A stretch of 64,000 nucleotides of DNA from Streptomyces vietnamensis (GTDB lineage Bacteria; Actinomycetota; Actinomycetes; Streptomycetales; Streptomycetaceae), in NCBI RefSeq assembly GCF_000830005.1, contig NZ_CP010407.1, forward strand, positions 1 through 64,000. Reading direction: 5' to 3'. This document shows positions 43,786 through 52,772 of this stretch, piece after piece. The notes below the pieces were generated by a model that saw nothing but the letters and a program-made list of their open reading frames with translations, made no database searches and was not told the DNA's origin. A program made the translations under genes and the position numbers. Every line of letters starts with the position of its first letter. Positions within the stretch are counted from its first letter, which is position 1.

Positions 43786-44505
43786 TCAGAGCCGGTCGAG
43801 TTGGGCCTTCACGACCGCTTCCGGGATCGCCGCGTGATTCGGGTCGAGCATGTTGACGCCGTAGAAGGCGGCGATGACGCCGCCGCCGCGGACGACGGTG
43901 TAGGTCATCGGCATCTTCTGTTTACCGATGTCGCCGGTGATCCGGTACGCCACTGCCTGGTCGCCCAGCTTCGGCGCGGGCAGCTTCTCGACCTTGCCGT
44001 AGGTGAGGCCGAGAGTCTTGAAGCCCTTGGGGCAGGCGGTGACCGCTGCGCCGAGTTCGTCCATGACCCGGGTGGCGTTCTGCTCGGAGTGGGAGGCGAG
44101 CCACATGGAGCCGACAGTGGCGTCGGTGGCCTTCAAGCCCTGGAGGGAGCGGTGGGCGGTGGCGACCGGGGCAATGTGGGTGAAGCCGCCGATGAGGCTG
44201 GCCAGCGGCTGGCACTCCTTCCGATCGGCCTTCATGCCCCGGCCGGCCTCGACCTCCGCCTTGGCGATCTTCTTCGCGTCGAAGCCGGCGACGCGGCCGG
44301 TGAGGACGACCTTCTCCAGGGCGGGCGTGTCGAGGGCGCCGAGCCGCTTCGCCTCGGCGCTTTCCTTCTCCTGGGCGCTCTGCGCACTCTTCCCGGAGGG
44401 CTTCGGCTTGTTCTCCTCGGAATCCGCGGATTCACCGCTACACGCGGTCGCCAGGAAAAGGGCGGGTATCACGGCGACTAGGGGAAGGACCCTGCGCAGT
44501 TTCAT
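43786..44505 (-). CDS. Secreted lipoprotein
   Basis: 239 residues. A lipoprotein signal peptide (MKLRRVLPLVAVIPALFLATAC) with a lipobox ending at the lipid-modified Cys22. A Ser/Glu/Lys-rich linker follows, then a globular domain from about residue 55 (AKRLGALDTPALEKVVLTGRVAGFDAKKIAKAEV, CQPLASLIGGFTHIAPVATAHRSL, AVTACPKGFKTLGLTYGKVEKLPAPKLGDQAVAYRI). Two Cys may form a disulphide. This resembles streptomycete lipoproteins of unknown function. GGAAAG precedes the ATG. It is intact despite the IS only a few bases downstream. Confidence 0.8.
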   Translation of the reverse strand: MKLRRVLPLVAVIPALFLATACSGESADSEENKPKPSGKSAQSAQEKESAEAKRLGALDTPALEKVVLTGRVAGFDAKKIAKAEVEAGRGMKADRKECQPLASLIGGFTHIAPVATAHRSLQGLKATDATVGSMWLASHSEQNATRVMDELGAAVTACPKGFKTLGLTYGKVEKLPAPKLGDQAVAYRITGDIGKQKMPMTYTVVRGGGVIAAFYGVNMLDPNHAAIPEAVVKAQLDRL

Positions 44506-44599
44506 GTTCTTTGTTCTTTCCGGGTGTTCGCAGGCGTGTGGATCGGATCACAAACGAAATGATCTTACCGACGGCAGCGAGAGCGCCGGATTACGGTTC

Positions 44600-44771
44600 G
44601 GCTACAGTCCGCCGTCAACAATGACGTAGTCGCCCTCGCCGAGGCCGGTGAGAGCTTCGTGCAGGCCAGGCGCCCAGGAGGCCAGAACGTCCAAGGTCTC
44701 GTCGACGTATCGTCAGGACCGTTGCCTGGGATATCCCGAAGTTGGTTCCGAGCTGCGAGAACGCCTCATTG
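44600..44771 (-). mobile_element. Transposase fragment of the 50451-51341 IS type
   Basis: Closely matches the middle of the intact IS copy (positions about 50905-51065): the complement of VIVDGTL and the preceding AWRYVDETL segment. It lacks both ends and ends abruptly where another IS fragment begins. The gap 44506-44599 shows nothing else. Confidence 0.7.
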
Positions 44772-44778
44772 AGCATTT

Positions 44779-45180
44779 TCAGCGTTGCCGCTCCAGGGTG
44801 AGGATTGCGGCGGCGATGGCGGTCATGCGGTGGGGGCTGCAGCAGGCTCTGCGGAAGGTTCGCCAGGACTTCAGCCTTGCGATGCTTCGTTCGACCGGCG
44901 CTCGCGCCGCTGAAAGGGCCCGGTTGATCGTCTGTTGGGTCATGGTGAGGTCCTGGCGAGGAGACCGTCTGATGGGTGTGGTCACCCAGGGGCCGGCGCC
45001 GATGTAGGCGCGGTCGGCGAGGACGAGAACGCCCTGACGTTCGCAGATCCGGATGATGCGGTGGATGCGGGCCGCGGTCAGGTCATGGGTGCGGCCGGGC
45101 AGCGCGGGCGAGATCCACAGCAGCTTGCCCGCGGGGTCGGCGACGACCTGCACGTTCACGCCGTGACGGCGGTGCTTCTG
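44779..45180 (-). pseudogene. DDE_Tnp_4 transposase, C-terminal half
   Basis: Holds KHRRHGVNVQVVADPAGKLLWISPALPGRTHDLTAARIH, the second Asp (VLVLADRAYIGAGPW) and the Glu (APVERSIARLKSWRTFRRA), ending ILTLERQR. It closely resembles the end of the intact transposase at 28583-29332. The N-terminal half and the first Asp are missing. Confidence 0.8.
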
Positions 45181-45189
45181 CCACCCGGC

Positions 45190-45551
45190 GCGTCGTCGTG
45201 GTCGGACGGCCGTTGCCCGGCAACCGCAACGACTGCAAGGCGTGGGCACTGTCCGGAGCCAAGGACGCCGTCGGCCGCACCACCGTGATCGCCGACGGCG
45301 GCTACCGCGGCACCGGCCTGGTCATCCCGCACCGCCGCGAGCACAGGCAGAGCGAGCTGCCGGCCTGGAAGGAAGAGCACAACGCTTCCCACCGCCAGGT
45401 CCGCGCCCGTGTCGAGCACGCCTTCGCCCGTATGAAGACCTGGAAGATCCTCCGCGACTGCCGGTTGAAGGGCGATGGCCTCCATCACGCGATGAGAGGC
45501 ATCGCCCGCCTGCACAACCTCGCACTCAGTCGGCAGGCGAGCGGTAGATGA
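45190..45551 (+). pseudogene. DDE transposase, C-terminal fragment
   Basis: Reads VVVGRPLPGNRNDCKAWALSGAKDAVGRTTVIADGGYRGTGLVIPHRRE with the second catalytic Asp, then RARVEHAFARMKTWKILRDCRLKG with the Glu, ending ALSRQASGR. It belongs to another IS5-type group, in the opposite direction to the fragment next to it. The 5' part is missing. The region 44600-45551 is a pile of three IS fragments. Confidence 0.75.
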
Positions 45552-45555
45552 GGAC

Positions 45556-46083
45556 CTACCCTGCCCAGATTTCCGGCCCCTGCTTGACGATGACGAGTCC
45601 GTACGTCCGGTCGGAGGGCCAGAGATCCACCTGGTACAGGAAGTGGTCACCGGGACCGCCACCAGTGCCGACCGGTGGTGGTCCGGCCGGAATGTAGGAG
45701 ACCCGAGCACGGAGCAATCCAGCGGGAACGGCCAGGCTCGGCCCGTCGGCAGGATCGGTCCCGGGGCTGGACATGGTGAGCTGACCCGTGGGGGCGTCAA
45801 GGTCGGTCTCCACGATGTGCTCGGCCGCCGGGTCCGTCGTTGGCGCGGAAGCATGAACAGTGATGAACGACTCGACCATGTCGTCCCGAGCCGTGCCGAC
45901 AGAGATCGAGTGCGGTTCCACACCGATGCGGTGGACGTAGACCGCTTCGTCCGTCCAGCCGGCGGGTGCCAGATCCGGGTCCATAGCGTGCTCGGCGATC
46001 CACGCGTCATAGGGATCAAGGTCTTGAAGGTAGAACTGTCCGTGATCGGCATCGATCATGAATCTCAGCGAAACGTCAGCCAC
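45556..46083 (-). CDS. Hypothetical protein
   Basis: 175 residues, GTG start (VADVSLRFMIDADHGQFYLQDLDPYDAWIAEHAMDPDLAPAGW). It reads as an all-beta cytoplasmic protein with repeated hydrophobic strands (AVYVHRIGVEPHSISVGTARDDMVESFITVHAS, TGQLTMSSPG, RARVSYIPAGPP, DHFLYQVDLWPSDRTYGLVIVKQGPEIW). No known motif, signal or membrane segment. Proteins of this style occur singly in many streptomycetes; a role as an orphan immunity protein is possible but unsupported. It overlaps nothing and lies next to IS debris. Confidence 0.65.
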   Translation of the reverse strand: MADVSLRFMIDADHGQFYLQDLDPYDAWIAEHAMDPDLAPAGWTDEAVYVHRIGVEPHSISVGTARDDMVESFITVHASAPTTDPAAEHIVETDLDAPTGQLTMSSPGTDPADGPSLAVPAGLLRARVSYIPAGPPPVGTGGGPGDHFLYQVDLWPSDRTYGLVIVKQGPEIWAG

Positions 46084-46249
46084 TAGCGCAGACTATCGAA
46101 GCTGATGGGGGCTACTGGGGCAGGTGTGACCCAGCTGGTCAGCCCAGGGCAGACGAGACCACGTGGCCACTGAAACCCCACCTCGATCGCTCAGTGGACC
46201 ACGTGTTCCATAGCGGCACCAGACTCGTTCGCGGGACAGCCCTTAGGAG

Positions 46250-46783
46250 TTACGCGGCGTAGATGTAGAAGTACTGGTTGTCGCCGCTGTGGCAGTCCCA
46301 CAGCCGCGCCGGGGCGCCGTTGTCCGTGCGCCAGTCAGCTATCTCCAGGCACTTCTGGTAGGCGTACGCCCCGTCCATTCGGAGTCCGCGATCACCGCGG
46401 AACATCTGGTTGAGGCCGTAGTGGCAGCCCCACTGATTGGCGGTCGCACCGTTGTTGCGGTTCCAGCCGCCGATCTCCAGGCACTTACCGCTGTTGACGT
46501 TGATGTAGAAGAACGCGTTGGGGTCGTCCGAGAGGCCCCAGCGGTACCACTTCTGGTTGTCGCCATGGTGGCAGTCCCACTGCCGGACGGGCGCGCCATC
46601 CGCCTTGCTCCAGTCCGCCACCTCAAGACACTTCCCAGAGTGCGCCGCCTGGATCTCGACGGTGCCCAGATAAATGAAGGACGAGGCCTGGGCCGGAACG
46701 GCCGAGACGCCGAAGACGAGCCCCAGGGAGGCGGCAAGAACAAGCAGCCCGTGCCTGGCACGGGCAAACGCGGTGAGTTTCAT
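46250..46783 (-). CDS. Secreted ricin-type beta-trefoil lectin
   Basis: 177 residues. Signal peptide with cleavage after AQA near residue 34 (GLLVLAASLGLVFGVSAVPAQA). The mature part is one beta-trefoil with three repeats, each with the pattern KCLE-(V/I)-x-W ... GA-x-x-x-x-W-x-C-H-x-G-x-NQ: SGKCLEVADWSKADGAPVRQWDCHHGDNQKW, SGKCLEIGGWNRNNGATANQWGCHYGLNQMF, QKCLEIADWRTDNGAPARLWDCHSGDNQYF. Such domains bind sugars outside the cell. No enzyme domain is attached. AGAGGATC precedes the ATG at 46783. It is intact. Confidence 0.9.
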   Translation of the reverse strand: MKLTAFARARHGLLVLAASLGLVFGVSAVPAQASSFIYLGTVEIQAAHSGKCLEVADWSKADGAPVRQWDCHHGDNQKWYRWGLSDDPNAFFYINVNSGKCLEIGGWNRNNGATANQWGCHYGLNQMFRGDRGLRMDGAYAYQKCLEIADWRTDNGAPARLWDCHSGDNQYFYIYAA

Positions 46784-46795
46784 GATCCTCTGCAA

Positions 46796-47379
46796 TCAAG
46801 AAGGGAAATCCGGCGACCGGCCGGAAACTGATGATCATGATCGCACAGATTTTCGGCCAACAAGCCTCACGAGCAGCCCACTTGTGCCATTACACGAGCC
46901 GCAATCGCACGGCTTGGCGGAACCGATTCCTCCGCCCCCCTCCCGGTGCGCCCTCAAAGCGCCGGGCGCTGAGGGGAGGGCATCTAGGGTGTTTGTAAGG
47001 GGCCCGGTGAAGATCCGCGTCCGGGGATACCGGGGCCTCCGGTACTGGCGGTACCGGGGCCTCCGGTACTGATGGTGCCGGGCCGAGTGTCCCTGCGGCT
47101 GGTCCCACGACATCCCCGCGGAATACCTCGGCTACGAGTGCGCCGCCATCTACGGCCACCAACTCGCCTGCCACCGACAGAAGATACGAGCACACCCATG
47201 ACCGAACACAAGACATCCGTCGATGATGAGGATCTCTGAAATTGGCCAGGGTTGCTCGTCGCCCCACTGAGCTCTTTCCAACCTGGCACGGGAGGTTGCC
47301 AGTTGGGATGACAACACGGTGAAGCCCCTGGTAGATGGGTTTTCGACCAAGAGAACCGTCTCCACCAGAGGCTTCGCGT
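46796..47379. other. Non-coding stretch with a short tandem repeat
   Basis: About 580 bases without a supportable gene. It contains the 24-bp tandem repeat listed next, and a short open stretch near 47110-47190 (IPAEYLGYECAAIYGHQLACHRQK) that may be the end of a lost gene. Confidence 0.4.
47028..47071. repeat. Two-copy 24-bp tandem repeat
   Basis: TACCGGGGCCTCCGGTACTG occurs at 47028-47047 and 47052-47071. The unit is itself nearly palindromic (ACCGGGGCCTCCGGT), so the pair could form hairpins or bind a protein. Confidence 0.6.
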
Positions 47380-47960
47380 GCTTGTCTACCCGTCGGGCGT
47401 CGACGTGTCCAGCTCTGACCTGTGCTTCCTGTCCGCCCGTCTGCGGCAGCACCGTCGCGCGATTGGCTCCCGCTGACGGCGTCTGGGCCCCGCCGCCAGG
47501 CCCTGCTCGCACTCGCCCACCTGAGGATGGGACACACGTATGCCCAGCTCGCAGCAGGATTCGACATCGGAACTACTACCGCCTACCGCCATGCCACCGA
47601 GGCGGTCAAACTGCTGGCAGACCTCGCGCCCACCCTGGACAACGCGATACGGACCGCGTCGACGAAGGCGTTCGTGATTCTCGACGGCACGCTCCTGCCG
47701 ATCGACCGCATCGCCGCGGACCGGCCCTTCTGCTCCGGAAAACACAAGAAACACGGGAGGAACCTGCAGGTCCTCACCGATCCCTTCGGCCGGCTGCTGT
47801 GGGCCTCGCCGGCCCTGCCCGGCGCCGTCCACGATGTCCGCGCGGCTCGCGAACACGGCATCGTCGACGCCCTCGCCGCAGCTGGCATCAAGTGCTGGGC
47901 GGACAAGGCCTATCGGGGTTCCGGCGGAACCGTCCGCACCTCGTATTGGGGCCGCTGGGA
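47380..47960 (+). pseudogene. DDE_Tnp_4 transposase, frameshifted and truncated
   Basis: After a degenerate start (LCFLSARLRQHRRAIGSR, then a stop) the frame shifts to RRQALLALAHLRMGHTYAQLAAGFDIGTTTAYRH. The first Asp follows (FVILDGTLLPIDRIAADRPF), then KHKKHGRNLQVLTDPFGRLLWASPALPGAVHDVRAAREHG and the second Asp (WADKAYRGSGGTV). It breaks before the Glu. The sequence from 47961 to 48247 shows only the 3' tail of an unidentified frame (ADVDGSGALAFAEVVTATP). Confidence 0.8.
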
Positions 47961-48247
47961 CACTCTTTCCGCCGGTTACTGAGATTGAACTCGTGGTGTC
48001 GTGCGGTTGCTCGCCGATGTCGACGGGAGTGGGGCGCTCGCCTTCGCGGAGGTCGTCACCGCCACCCCTCTCGACACCCCGGCGCCCGACGGCGCCGCAC
48101 TCGTCACGACCAGCGCGCCCCGCGCCCCGGAGTCGCGCCGGAGCCGCCGGCCGGGGATCGCGGCGGTCCTCGCCCCTTCCTCCCGCGCAAGGGCCGGGGG
48201 AACGGGGATCCGAGGGGCTGACCTGGGCGAAAACCCGCTCTACGATC

Positions 48248-49066
48248 ATGCCCATGTCGACACCCATCTCCTCCCTCCCGGTGCTCCGAGGCCGGGGCGG
48301 GGCCGTCCTGTCCGCCGAGGACATCGGACTGGTCCTCGACCTCCCGCGCGAGCAGGTCACCTTCACCCCCGACGGGCTGGGCCGGATACGCGCCGAGGGG
48401 GGCTCGGTCCTGATCGAGCTGCGGGCGAAGGCCGGGACGACACCGCGCGTCCACCGCATCGACGACGTGGACGAGGTGGCGGCGACCGCCTTCGCCGACG
48501 GGGTCAACGCGATCCTGGCGAACCGGACGGACAGCGACGACGTCGACGGGGCCCCGTTCGCCGTGGTCCGCTCGCTCGCCCCCACCTGGCGGACGAGGTT
48601 CCACCGCCGGATCCTGCGGGGCGCGCTGTGGCACCTACTGGCGCTCGTCGTCCTCTGCGTGGTGGCCGGCGCGCTGGACAAGTGGGACGTGGTCATCCTC
48701 ACGATCCCGGTCGGCGGCCTGGCCTGGCTGGGCCTGTGGATCGGCCTGTACGGGGTGATCCGCGCACGACGGGAACGGTGGCTGTACCGACACGGCGTCA
48801 TGGTGACCGCCACCCGGGCCACGATGACCCGCGGCGGATACGTCTACCCGGACGCGACCGGCACGTACCGCGGCTTCCTGCACGGCGAGGCCGGTCCCGC
48901 GATCACCGTGGCCCACCCGCCGGAGGACCCGGCGGACGTGCTGGTTCCGGTGGCCCCCTTCACACACCTGGTGGACACCTACGCCGGCGCCTTCCTGGTC
49001 GTCTGCGGCGGCCTCCTGGCCCTCATCCACGTCGTGATGGCGGTGGTCTTCCTCCTCGACGGCTAA
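48248..49066 (+). CDS. Membrane protein of unknown function
   Basis: 272 residues from the ATG at 48248 (or 48254); no leader site, so perhaps leaderless. A soluble N-terminal part (VLSAEDIGLVLDLPREQVTFTPDGLGRIRAEGGSVLIELRAK) is followed by two transmembrane helices at about 128-170 (GALWHLLALVVLCVVAGAL, VVILTIPVGGLAWLGLWIGLYGVI). A basic loop and a beta-rich segment follow (VMVTATRATMTRGGYVYPDATGTYRGFLHGEAGPAITVAHPPEDP). A last hydrophobic helix (AFLVVCGGLLALIHVVMAVVFLL) ends the protein. The pattern resembles DUF3592-like membrane proteins, but I cannot assign it. It is flanked by IS remnants and by a 14-bp direct repeat (47989 and 49095). Confidence 0.7.
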   Translation: MPMSTPISSLPVLRGRGGAVLSAEDIGLVLDLPREQVTFTPDGLGRIRAEGGSVLIELRAKAGTTPRVHRIDDVDEVAATAFADGVNAILANRTDSDDVDGAPFAVVRSLAPTWRTRFHRRILRGALWHLLALVVLCVVAGALDKWDVVILTIPVGGLAWLGLWIGLYGVIRARRERWLYRHGVMVTATRATMTRGGYVYPDATGTYRGFLHGEAGPAITVAHPPEDPADVLVPVAPFTHLVDTYAGAFLVVCGGLLALIHVVMAVVFLLDG

Positions 49067-49148
49067 CCAGCTCGTGCATGGCTATTGAGGCTCGACTCGT
49101 GGTGTCGTAGGGGCTGACGGCTGGTCGTCCTCTGCGGTACCACCGGGG

Positions 49149-49705
49149 ATGCGATATCCACAAGGAGGCGGTCTGACCGCCGAACGACAGCAGTTCCGCG
49201 AAGGGTTACGGCTCCAGGCGGCGGAACGATTTGCCCTGGGCGAGGCCAGCCCGGCGATCGCCAAGGACCTGCGGGTCAGTGTCCGGTCGGTGCAGCGGTG
49301 GCGGACGTGGAGCGACGGTGGTCCGCGGGCTCTGCGGTCGCAGGGGCCTGCGTCACTACCGCGACTGAGTCACAGGCAGTTCGCACAGCTGGAGGCGGAG
49401 TTGACCAAGGGGCCGGCCGCGCACGGCTGGGAGGACCAGCGGTGGACCCTGAGTCGTGTGAAGACGGTGATCGGCCGGCGCTTCCACCTGACCTACACGG
49501 TCCAGGGCGTGCGCAAGCTCCTGGTCCGCAACGGCTGGTCCTGCCAGATGCCGGTCCGACGCGCCATGGAGCGGGACGACGACGCGGTGGCCGGATGGGT
49601 GAAGGAGGTGTGGCCCTGCGCGGAAGGCTCGCGGCGGCCCGTGGAGCCTGGCTGGCCTTCGAAGACGAAGCCGGATTCTCCATGACGCCGCCGCAGGCGA
49701 AGACC
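49149..49705 (+). pseudogene. IS630-type transposase, N-terminal HTH part only
   Basis: Reads MRYPQGGGLTAERQQFREGLRLQAAERFALGEASPAIAKDLRVSVRSVQRW, then LSHRQFAQLEAELTKGPAAHGWEDQRWTLSRVKTVIGRRFHLTYTVQGVRKLLVRNGWS. These are the double helix-turn-helix of a streptomycete IS630-type element. The next frame should continue FEDEAGFSMTPP into the DDE domain but is cut at about 49700 and joined to the end of another IS. Inactive. Confidence 0.8.
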
Positions 49706-49866
49706 TGATCGTCAAGGCCATCCTCACGCTGGAGCGGCAGCGCTGAAGATCCTTAGTGAGCCTCTTTCGTCCTCTGCTGGAGGGTGAAACGGGCTGGCCG
49801 ACGGGTGTGGTGAGGAGGCAGGGCATCTTGTCGTCGGCGTAGTGGTCCACTCATCACACCGGTCGC
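49706..49866. mobile_element. Two joined IS end fragments
   Basis: 49706-49755 is the 3' end of an ISL2-like element (AILTLERQR stop, then CTGAAGATCCTTAGTG, identical to the right end of the intact IS at 29340). 49757-49866 resembles the inverted right end of the 50451-51341 IS (CCTCTTTCGTCCT ... ACTCATCACACCGGT). The following 150 bases to RidA show no gene. Confidence 0.7.
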
Positions 49867-50018
49867 CCGAAGGAGCCCACTGCAGCCAATTTTGTGCGCG
49901 CAGAGAACACTTGGAAGGCGCTACCAGACAAGCATCGTTTGTACGGACCCGTAACTTCTATGCGCAAGGGACCTGTCTGCAACTGACGGTCCCGCGCGCT
50001 GTATCAAGGGAGTGAGCC

Positions 50019-50423
50019 ATGAGTTCTCAGGTGAAGGCATTCGGGTTCGGCATGCCGTGGGAGTCGTTGTACGGGTACAGTCAGGCCACTCAGATCGGTG
50101 ACACGGTTTATGTGTCGGGGCAGCTGTCTCATGACCGTCACGGCAACTTCGTGGGTGCCGACGACTTTGAACTGCAGGTCCGCACCACGCTGGAGAACCT
50201 GGACCTGGTGCTGAGGCAGTTCGGGGCCGAGCGTAGCCAGATAGTGGAGACCACGGTTCTGGTGAGGAAGCTGCGGGAGAACTTCGACACGACAGCACGC
50301 CTCCACGCCGAGTACTTCGGGGAGCACCGGCCCGCCAGCACGGTCATGGGCGTTTCCGACTTGGCACTGCCGGACCAACTCGTGGAGATCGGCGCGCTCG
50401 TGCGTCTCGATGTGAAGCCATAG
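50019..50423 (+). CDS. RidA-family protein
   Basis: 134 residues, normal length. Family core: TQIGDTVYVSGQLSHDRHGNFVGADDFELQVRTTLENLDLVLRQFGAERSQIVETTVLVRKL, and the C-terminal VEIGALVRLD strand. RidA proteins are cytoplasmic trimers that deaminate reactive enamine/imine intermediates or act in related small-molecule turnover. The catalytic Arg usual near the C-terminus is not in the standard VEI(E)(A/C)xAxR context (here GALVRLD), so true deaminase activity is uncertain. AAGGGAGTGAGCC precedes the ATG. It stands alone between IS copies. Confidence 0.85.
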   Translation: MSSQVKAFGFGMPWESLYGYSQATQIGDTVYVSGQLSHDRHGNFVGADDFELQVRTTLENLDLVLRQFGAERSQIVETTVLVRKLRENFDTTARLHAEYFGEHRPASTVMGVSDLALPDQLVEIGALVRLDVKP

Positions 50424-50450
50424 GTGAGGAGGCCGGCCTGATTCCTTCGG

Positions 50451-51341
50451 CCTCTTTCATCCTGAATAGTTGCAGGTCAGCAGCGTGTGGACAGCTTGGA
50501 CGATCGTGCTGATGCGGCGGGTGGAGCATCTGGCTCGCCGTAGTAGCCGCCAGGACTTCAACTGCGCGAAGGCCCGTTCGCCAGGCGCCCTCAGCCGGGC
50601 GTGGTCGCGGTTGAACTGCTGGTAAAGCGAGGGCTGTTCTCGGTGGCGGTAGTACGGGGTCCGGAAGGTGGCGCCGGCGCCCTGGTAGGCGCGGTCCGCG
50701 AGCACGAGGATCTGCCGGGTGAGACAGACCTGGACGATGCCGTGGGCACGGGCCGCGGTCAGATCGTGGGTGCGGCCCGGTGTTGCCCGGGAGAACCACA
50801 GCGGTGTGCCGTCGGGACGGGCGATGACCTGCACGTTCATGCCGTGCTTCTTGTGTTTCTGCGAGTAGTACGGCTCGTCGGCGTGGATCCGGTCGATGGG
50901 AATCAGGGTGCCGTCAACGATGACGTGGTCGCCCTCACCGAGGCCGGCGAGGGCTTCGTGGAGGCCGGGCGCCCAGGAGACCAGGATGTCCAGGGTCTCG
51001 TCAACGTACCGCCAGGCCGTGGCCTGGGATATCCCGAAACCCACTCCGAGCTGGGAGAACGTCTCGTTCTTCCGCAGGTGGACGAGAGTGAGCAACGCCT
51101 GCTGGAAGCAGCCGAGCTTGCGCCGGCGGGTGTTGCGGGCCAGGCGATGCTCGTACAGCAGCCAGGCAACATGCTCGACGAGCTCATGCGGGACGTCGAG
51201 CATGGCAGGATACGGAACCAACAGGGCCCCTTCGGTCGCCGGTGTGATGAGTGGAATCACCACGCCGACGACGAGGGGCCCTGCCTCGTCACCAGCCCTG
51301 CTGACCAGCCCATTTCATCCTCCAGCACAGGATGAAAGAGG
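50451..51341 (-). mobile_element. IS5-family element, apparently intact
   Basis: Inverted repeats CCTCTTTCATCCT (50451-50463) and AGGATGAAAGAGG (51329-51341) bound an intact transposase; length is 891 bp. I could not find a convincing target duplication. A damaged second copy in the same direction lies at 57046-57880, so the two could bracket the 5.7 kb between them. Confidence 0.85.
50457..51263 (-). CDS. IS5-family transposase (DDE_Tnp_4 type)
   Basis: 268 residues. HTH part LLTLVHLRKNETFSQLGVGFGISQATAWRYVDETLD. Catalytic Asp in HVIVDGTLIPIDRIHADEPYYSQKHKKHGMNVQV, Asp in ILVLADRAYQGAGATF and Glu in RAPGERAFAQLKSWRLLRRA. It ends CNYSG six bases from the left IS end. All motifs are present in one frame, so it is probably active. 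Confidence 0.93.
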   Translation of the reverse strand: MVIPLITPATEGALLVPYPAMLDVPHELVEHVAWLLYEHRLARNTRRRKLGCFQQALLTLVHLRKNETFSQLGVGFGISQATAWRYVDETLDILVSWAPGLHEALAGLGEGDHVIVDGTLIPIDRIHADEPYYSQKHKKHGMNVQVIARPDGTPLWFSRATPGRTHDLTAARAHGIVQVCLTRQILVLADRAYQGAGATFRTPYYRHREQPSLYQQFNRDHARLRAPGERAFAQLKSWRLLRRARCSTRRISTIVQAVHTLLTCNYSG

Positions 51342-51409
51342 TTCAGTGAGCGCTTCGTCCGGCGATAACCGCCCCATGAAGCGCTCACGCGGAACCGAAA
51401 CCCCTGGGG

Positions 51410-52555
51410 TCAGTCCTGATCTTGGCTGTACTGGGCCGCGTACCAACTGGAGTCGATGGCGGGGTTGCGCAGCGCCCCCCAGAATCGGTCGTCAGGTATC
51501 GGTGGCAGGGGCTGATTGCCCAGGTCCGCATGCAGATCCGCACGCCAGTCGAGAGTGAAGTGACTCCGGGTCTCCGCGCTCTCGCACACGGACCTGTACG
51601 GGGACCCCCAGATCCCGAGGGCTATTTTCTCCGCGGCCCACCTGCGCGTGTGGTCTCGGCCGGTGTCGGCCTGTGCGAGCACCGCGCGGAGTCGCAAGGC
51701 GAGCGGGCCGGTCTGGTCCGGCTGCGGCGGGGCCACACCGCACTCCCACGCGTCCAGGGCTGTCTTGACCTCCGGGTAGTTGTTCAGGCCCGTTTCGACC
51801 GCCAGTCTGCGCAGCTGCTTCCGCGCGGCGTCGACCACCTGCTCATACGGCAGGACTGCGATCAGCGCACCGAGTTCCCCATGCCCGTCCAGGTGGCTCA
51901 CGTGGAGGAGGTCGGTGGGACTGTAGGACAGGTTCAGCTCTGGCAGCTGCTCATCCGGTGCGGGAAGGGGCTCGTCGGCACTGTACTGCGGCCTGGCAGG
52001 CGGACGCCCCTCCCAGAACAGCCGGCCGTTGAAGGTGACGACACCGGCGTCCTGGCCGCGCTCAAGCGTGCCGGCCAGTTCGGCCAGATACTCACCCAGC
52101 GAGCCGGCCTGCCCGAAACTGGTACCGGTCTCGTCGAAGAACCGTCCGATCGCACCGAAGGAGTCCCGCCCGGTACGGCAATCCATCAGAAGACCGTCCG
52201 ACGTCGCGTCGTAAGAACCGAACTTCACGTAATCGTGAAGCCAGTAGTCCTCGGTCTCCCCGTCGAGGCCCTGGTCGATGCCGCGCATGAACCCGGTGTT
52301 CCCAAGGATTCCGCTCACTCCGAGCAGCCGGTCGCCCGTGCTGAAGCGGAAAGCCTCAGGTCCCTCCAGCGCCCCGTTGTGCCGGAGGAGTGAAGCGACC
52401 AGGTCCGGAGGAAAGATGACCCCCAGTTCCCGTTGCGCTGCTGCGATCTCTTCGTCGCCTGCGGGCGGCCGAAGCGTGGCAAACGTGCGGGGCGCGTGCT
52501 CGCGCAGCCACGCGTCGATGCGAGTCCATGAGTCCTGGACCAGGTCTGATGTCAT
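51410..52555 (-). CDS. SMI1/KNR4 (SUKH) domain protein
   Basis: 381 residues from the ATG at 52555. Residues about 1-180 carry the SUKH signature: RIDAWLREHAPRTFATLRPPAGDEEIAAAQRELGVIFPPDLVASLLRHNGALEG, then DYWLHDYVKFGSYDATSDGLLMDCRTGRDSFGAIGRFFDETG. The C-terminal half is a separate helical domain (DLLHVSHLDGHGELGALIAVLPYEQVVDAARKQLRRLAVETGLNNYPEVKTALDAW) I do not recognise. SUKH proteins often serve as immunity proteins for polymorphic toxins. No toxin gene is adjacent, so this may be an orphan immunity gene. It starts just after the intact IS. Confidence 0.8.
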   Translation of the reverse strand: MTSDLVQDSWTRIDAWLREHAPRTFATLRPPAGDEEIAAAQRELGVIFPPDLVASLLRHNGALEGPEAFRFSTGDRLLGVSGILGNTGFMRGIDQGLDGETEDYWLHDYVKFGSYDATSDGLLMDCRTGRDSFGAIGRFFDETGTSFGQAGSLGEYLAELAGTLERGQDAGVVTFNGRLFWEGRPPARPQYSADEPLPAPDEQLPELNLSYSPTDLLHVSHLDGHGELGALIAVLPYEQVVDAARKQLRRLAVETGLNNYPEVKTALDAWECGVAPPQPDQTGPLALRLRAVLAQADTGRDHTRRWAAEKIALGIWGSPYRSVCESAETRSHFTLDWRADLHADLGNQPLPPIPDDRFWGALRNPAIDSSWYAAQYSQDQD

Positions 52556-52772
52556 AGGGCCGACCTTAGAACCAGCGGCTGACAACAGCTTGATCGTCGC
52601 TCACCGGCCTTGCCGCCGGGTTGGCGTTCAGGCCGGCAAGCTTCGAGCGGCCCCTTGTCCCGGCTCACCAAGCTGCTGGCACCGGACGCTGCAGCCGCCC
52701 ACTCGACACTGAAGCGCTCAGTCGCAATCACCCGATCGGTGGCCAACCCGAAGAAGCCCACTGAACGAGATC

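Noticed and set aside
46796..47379. Small frames in the gap after the lectin gene
   Set aside because: No ribosome binding site or motif; low complexity with a tandem repeat.
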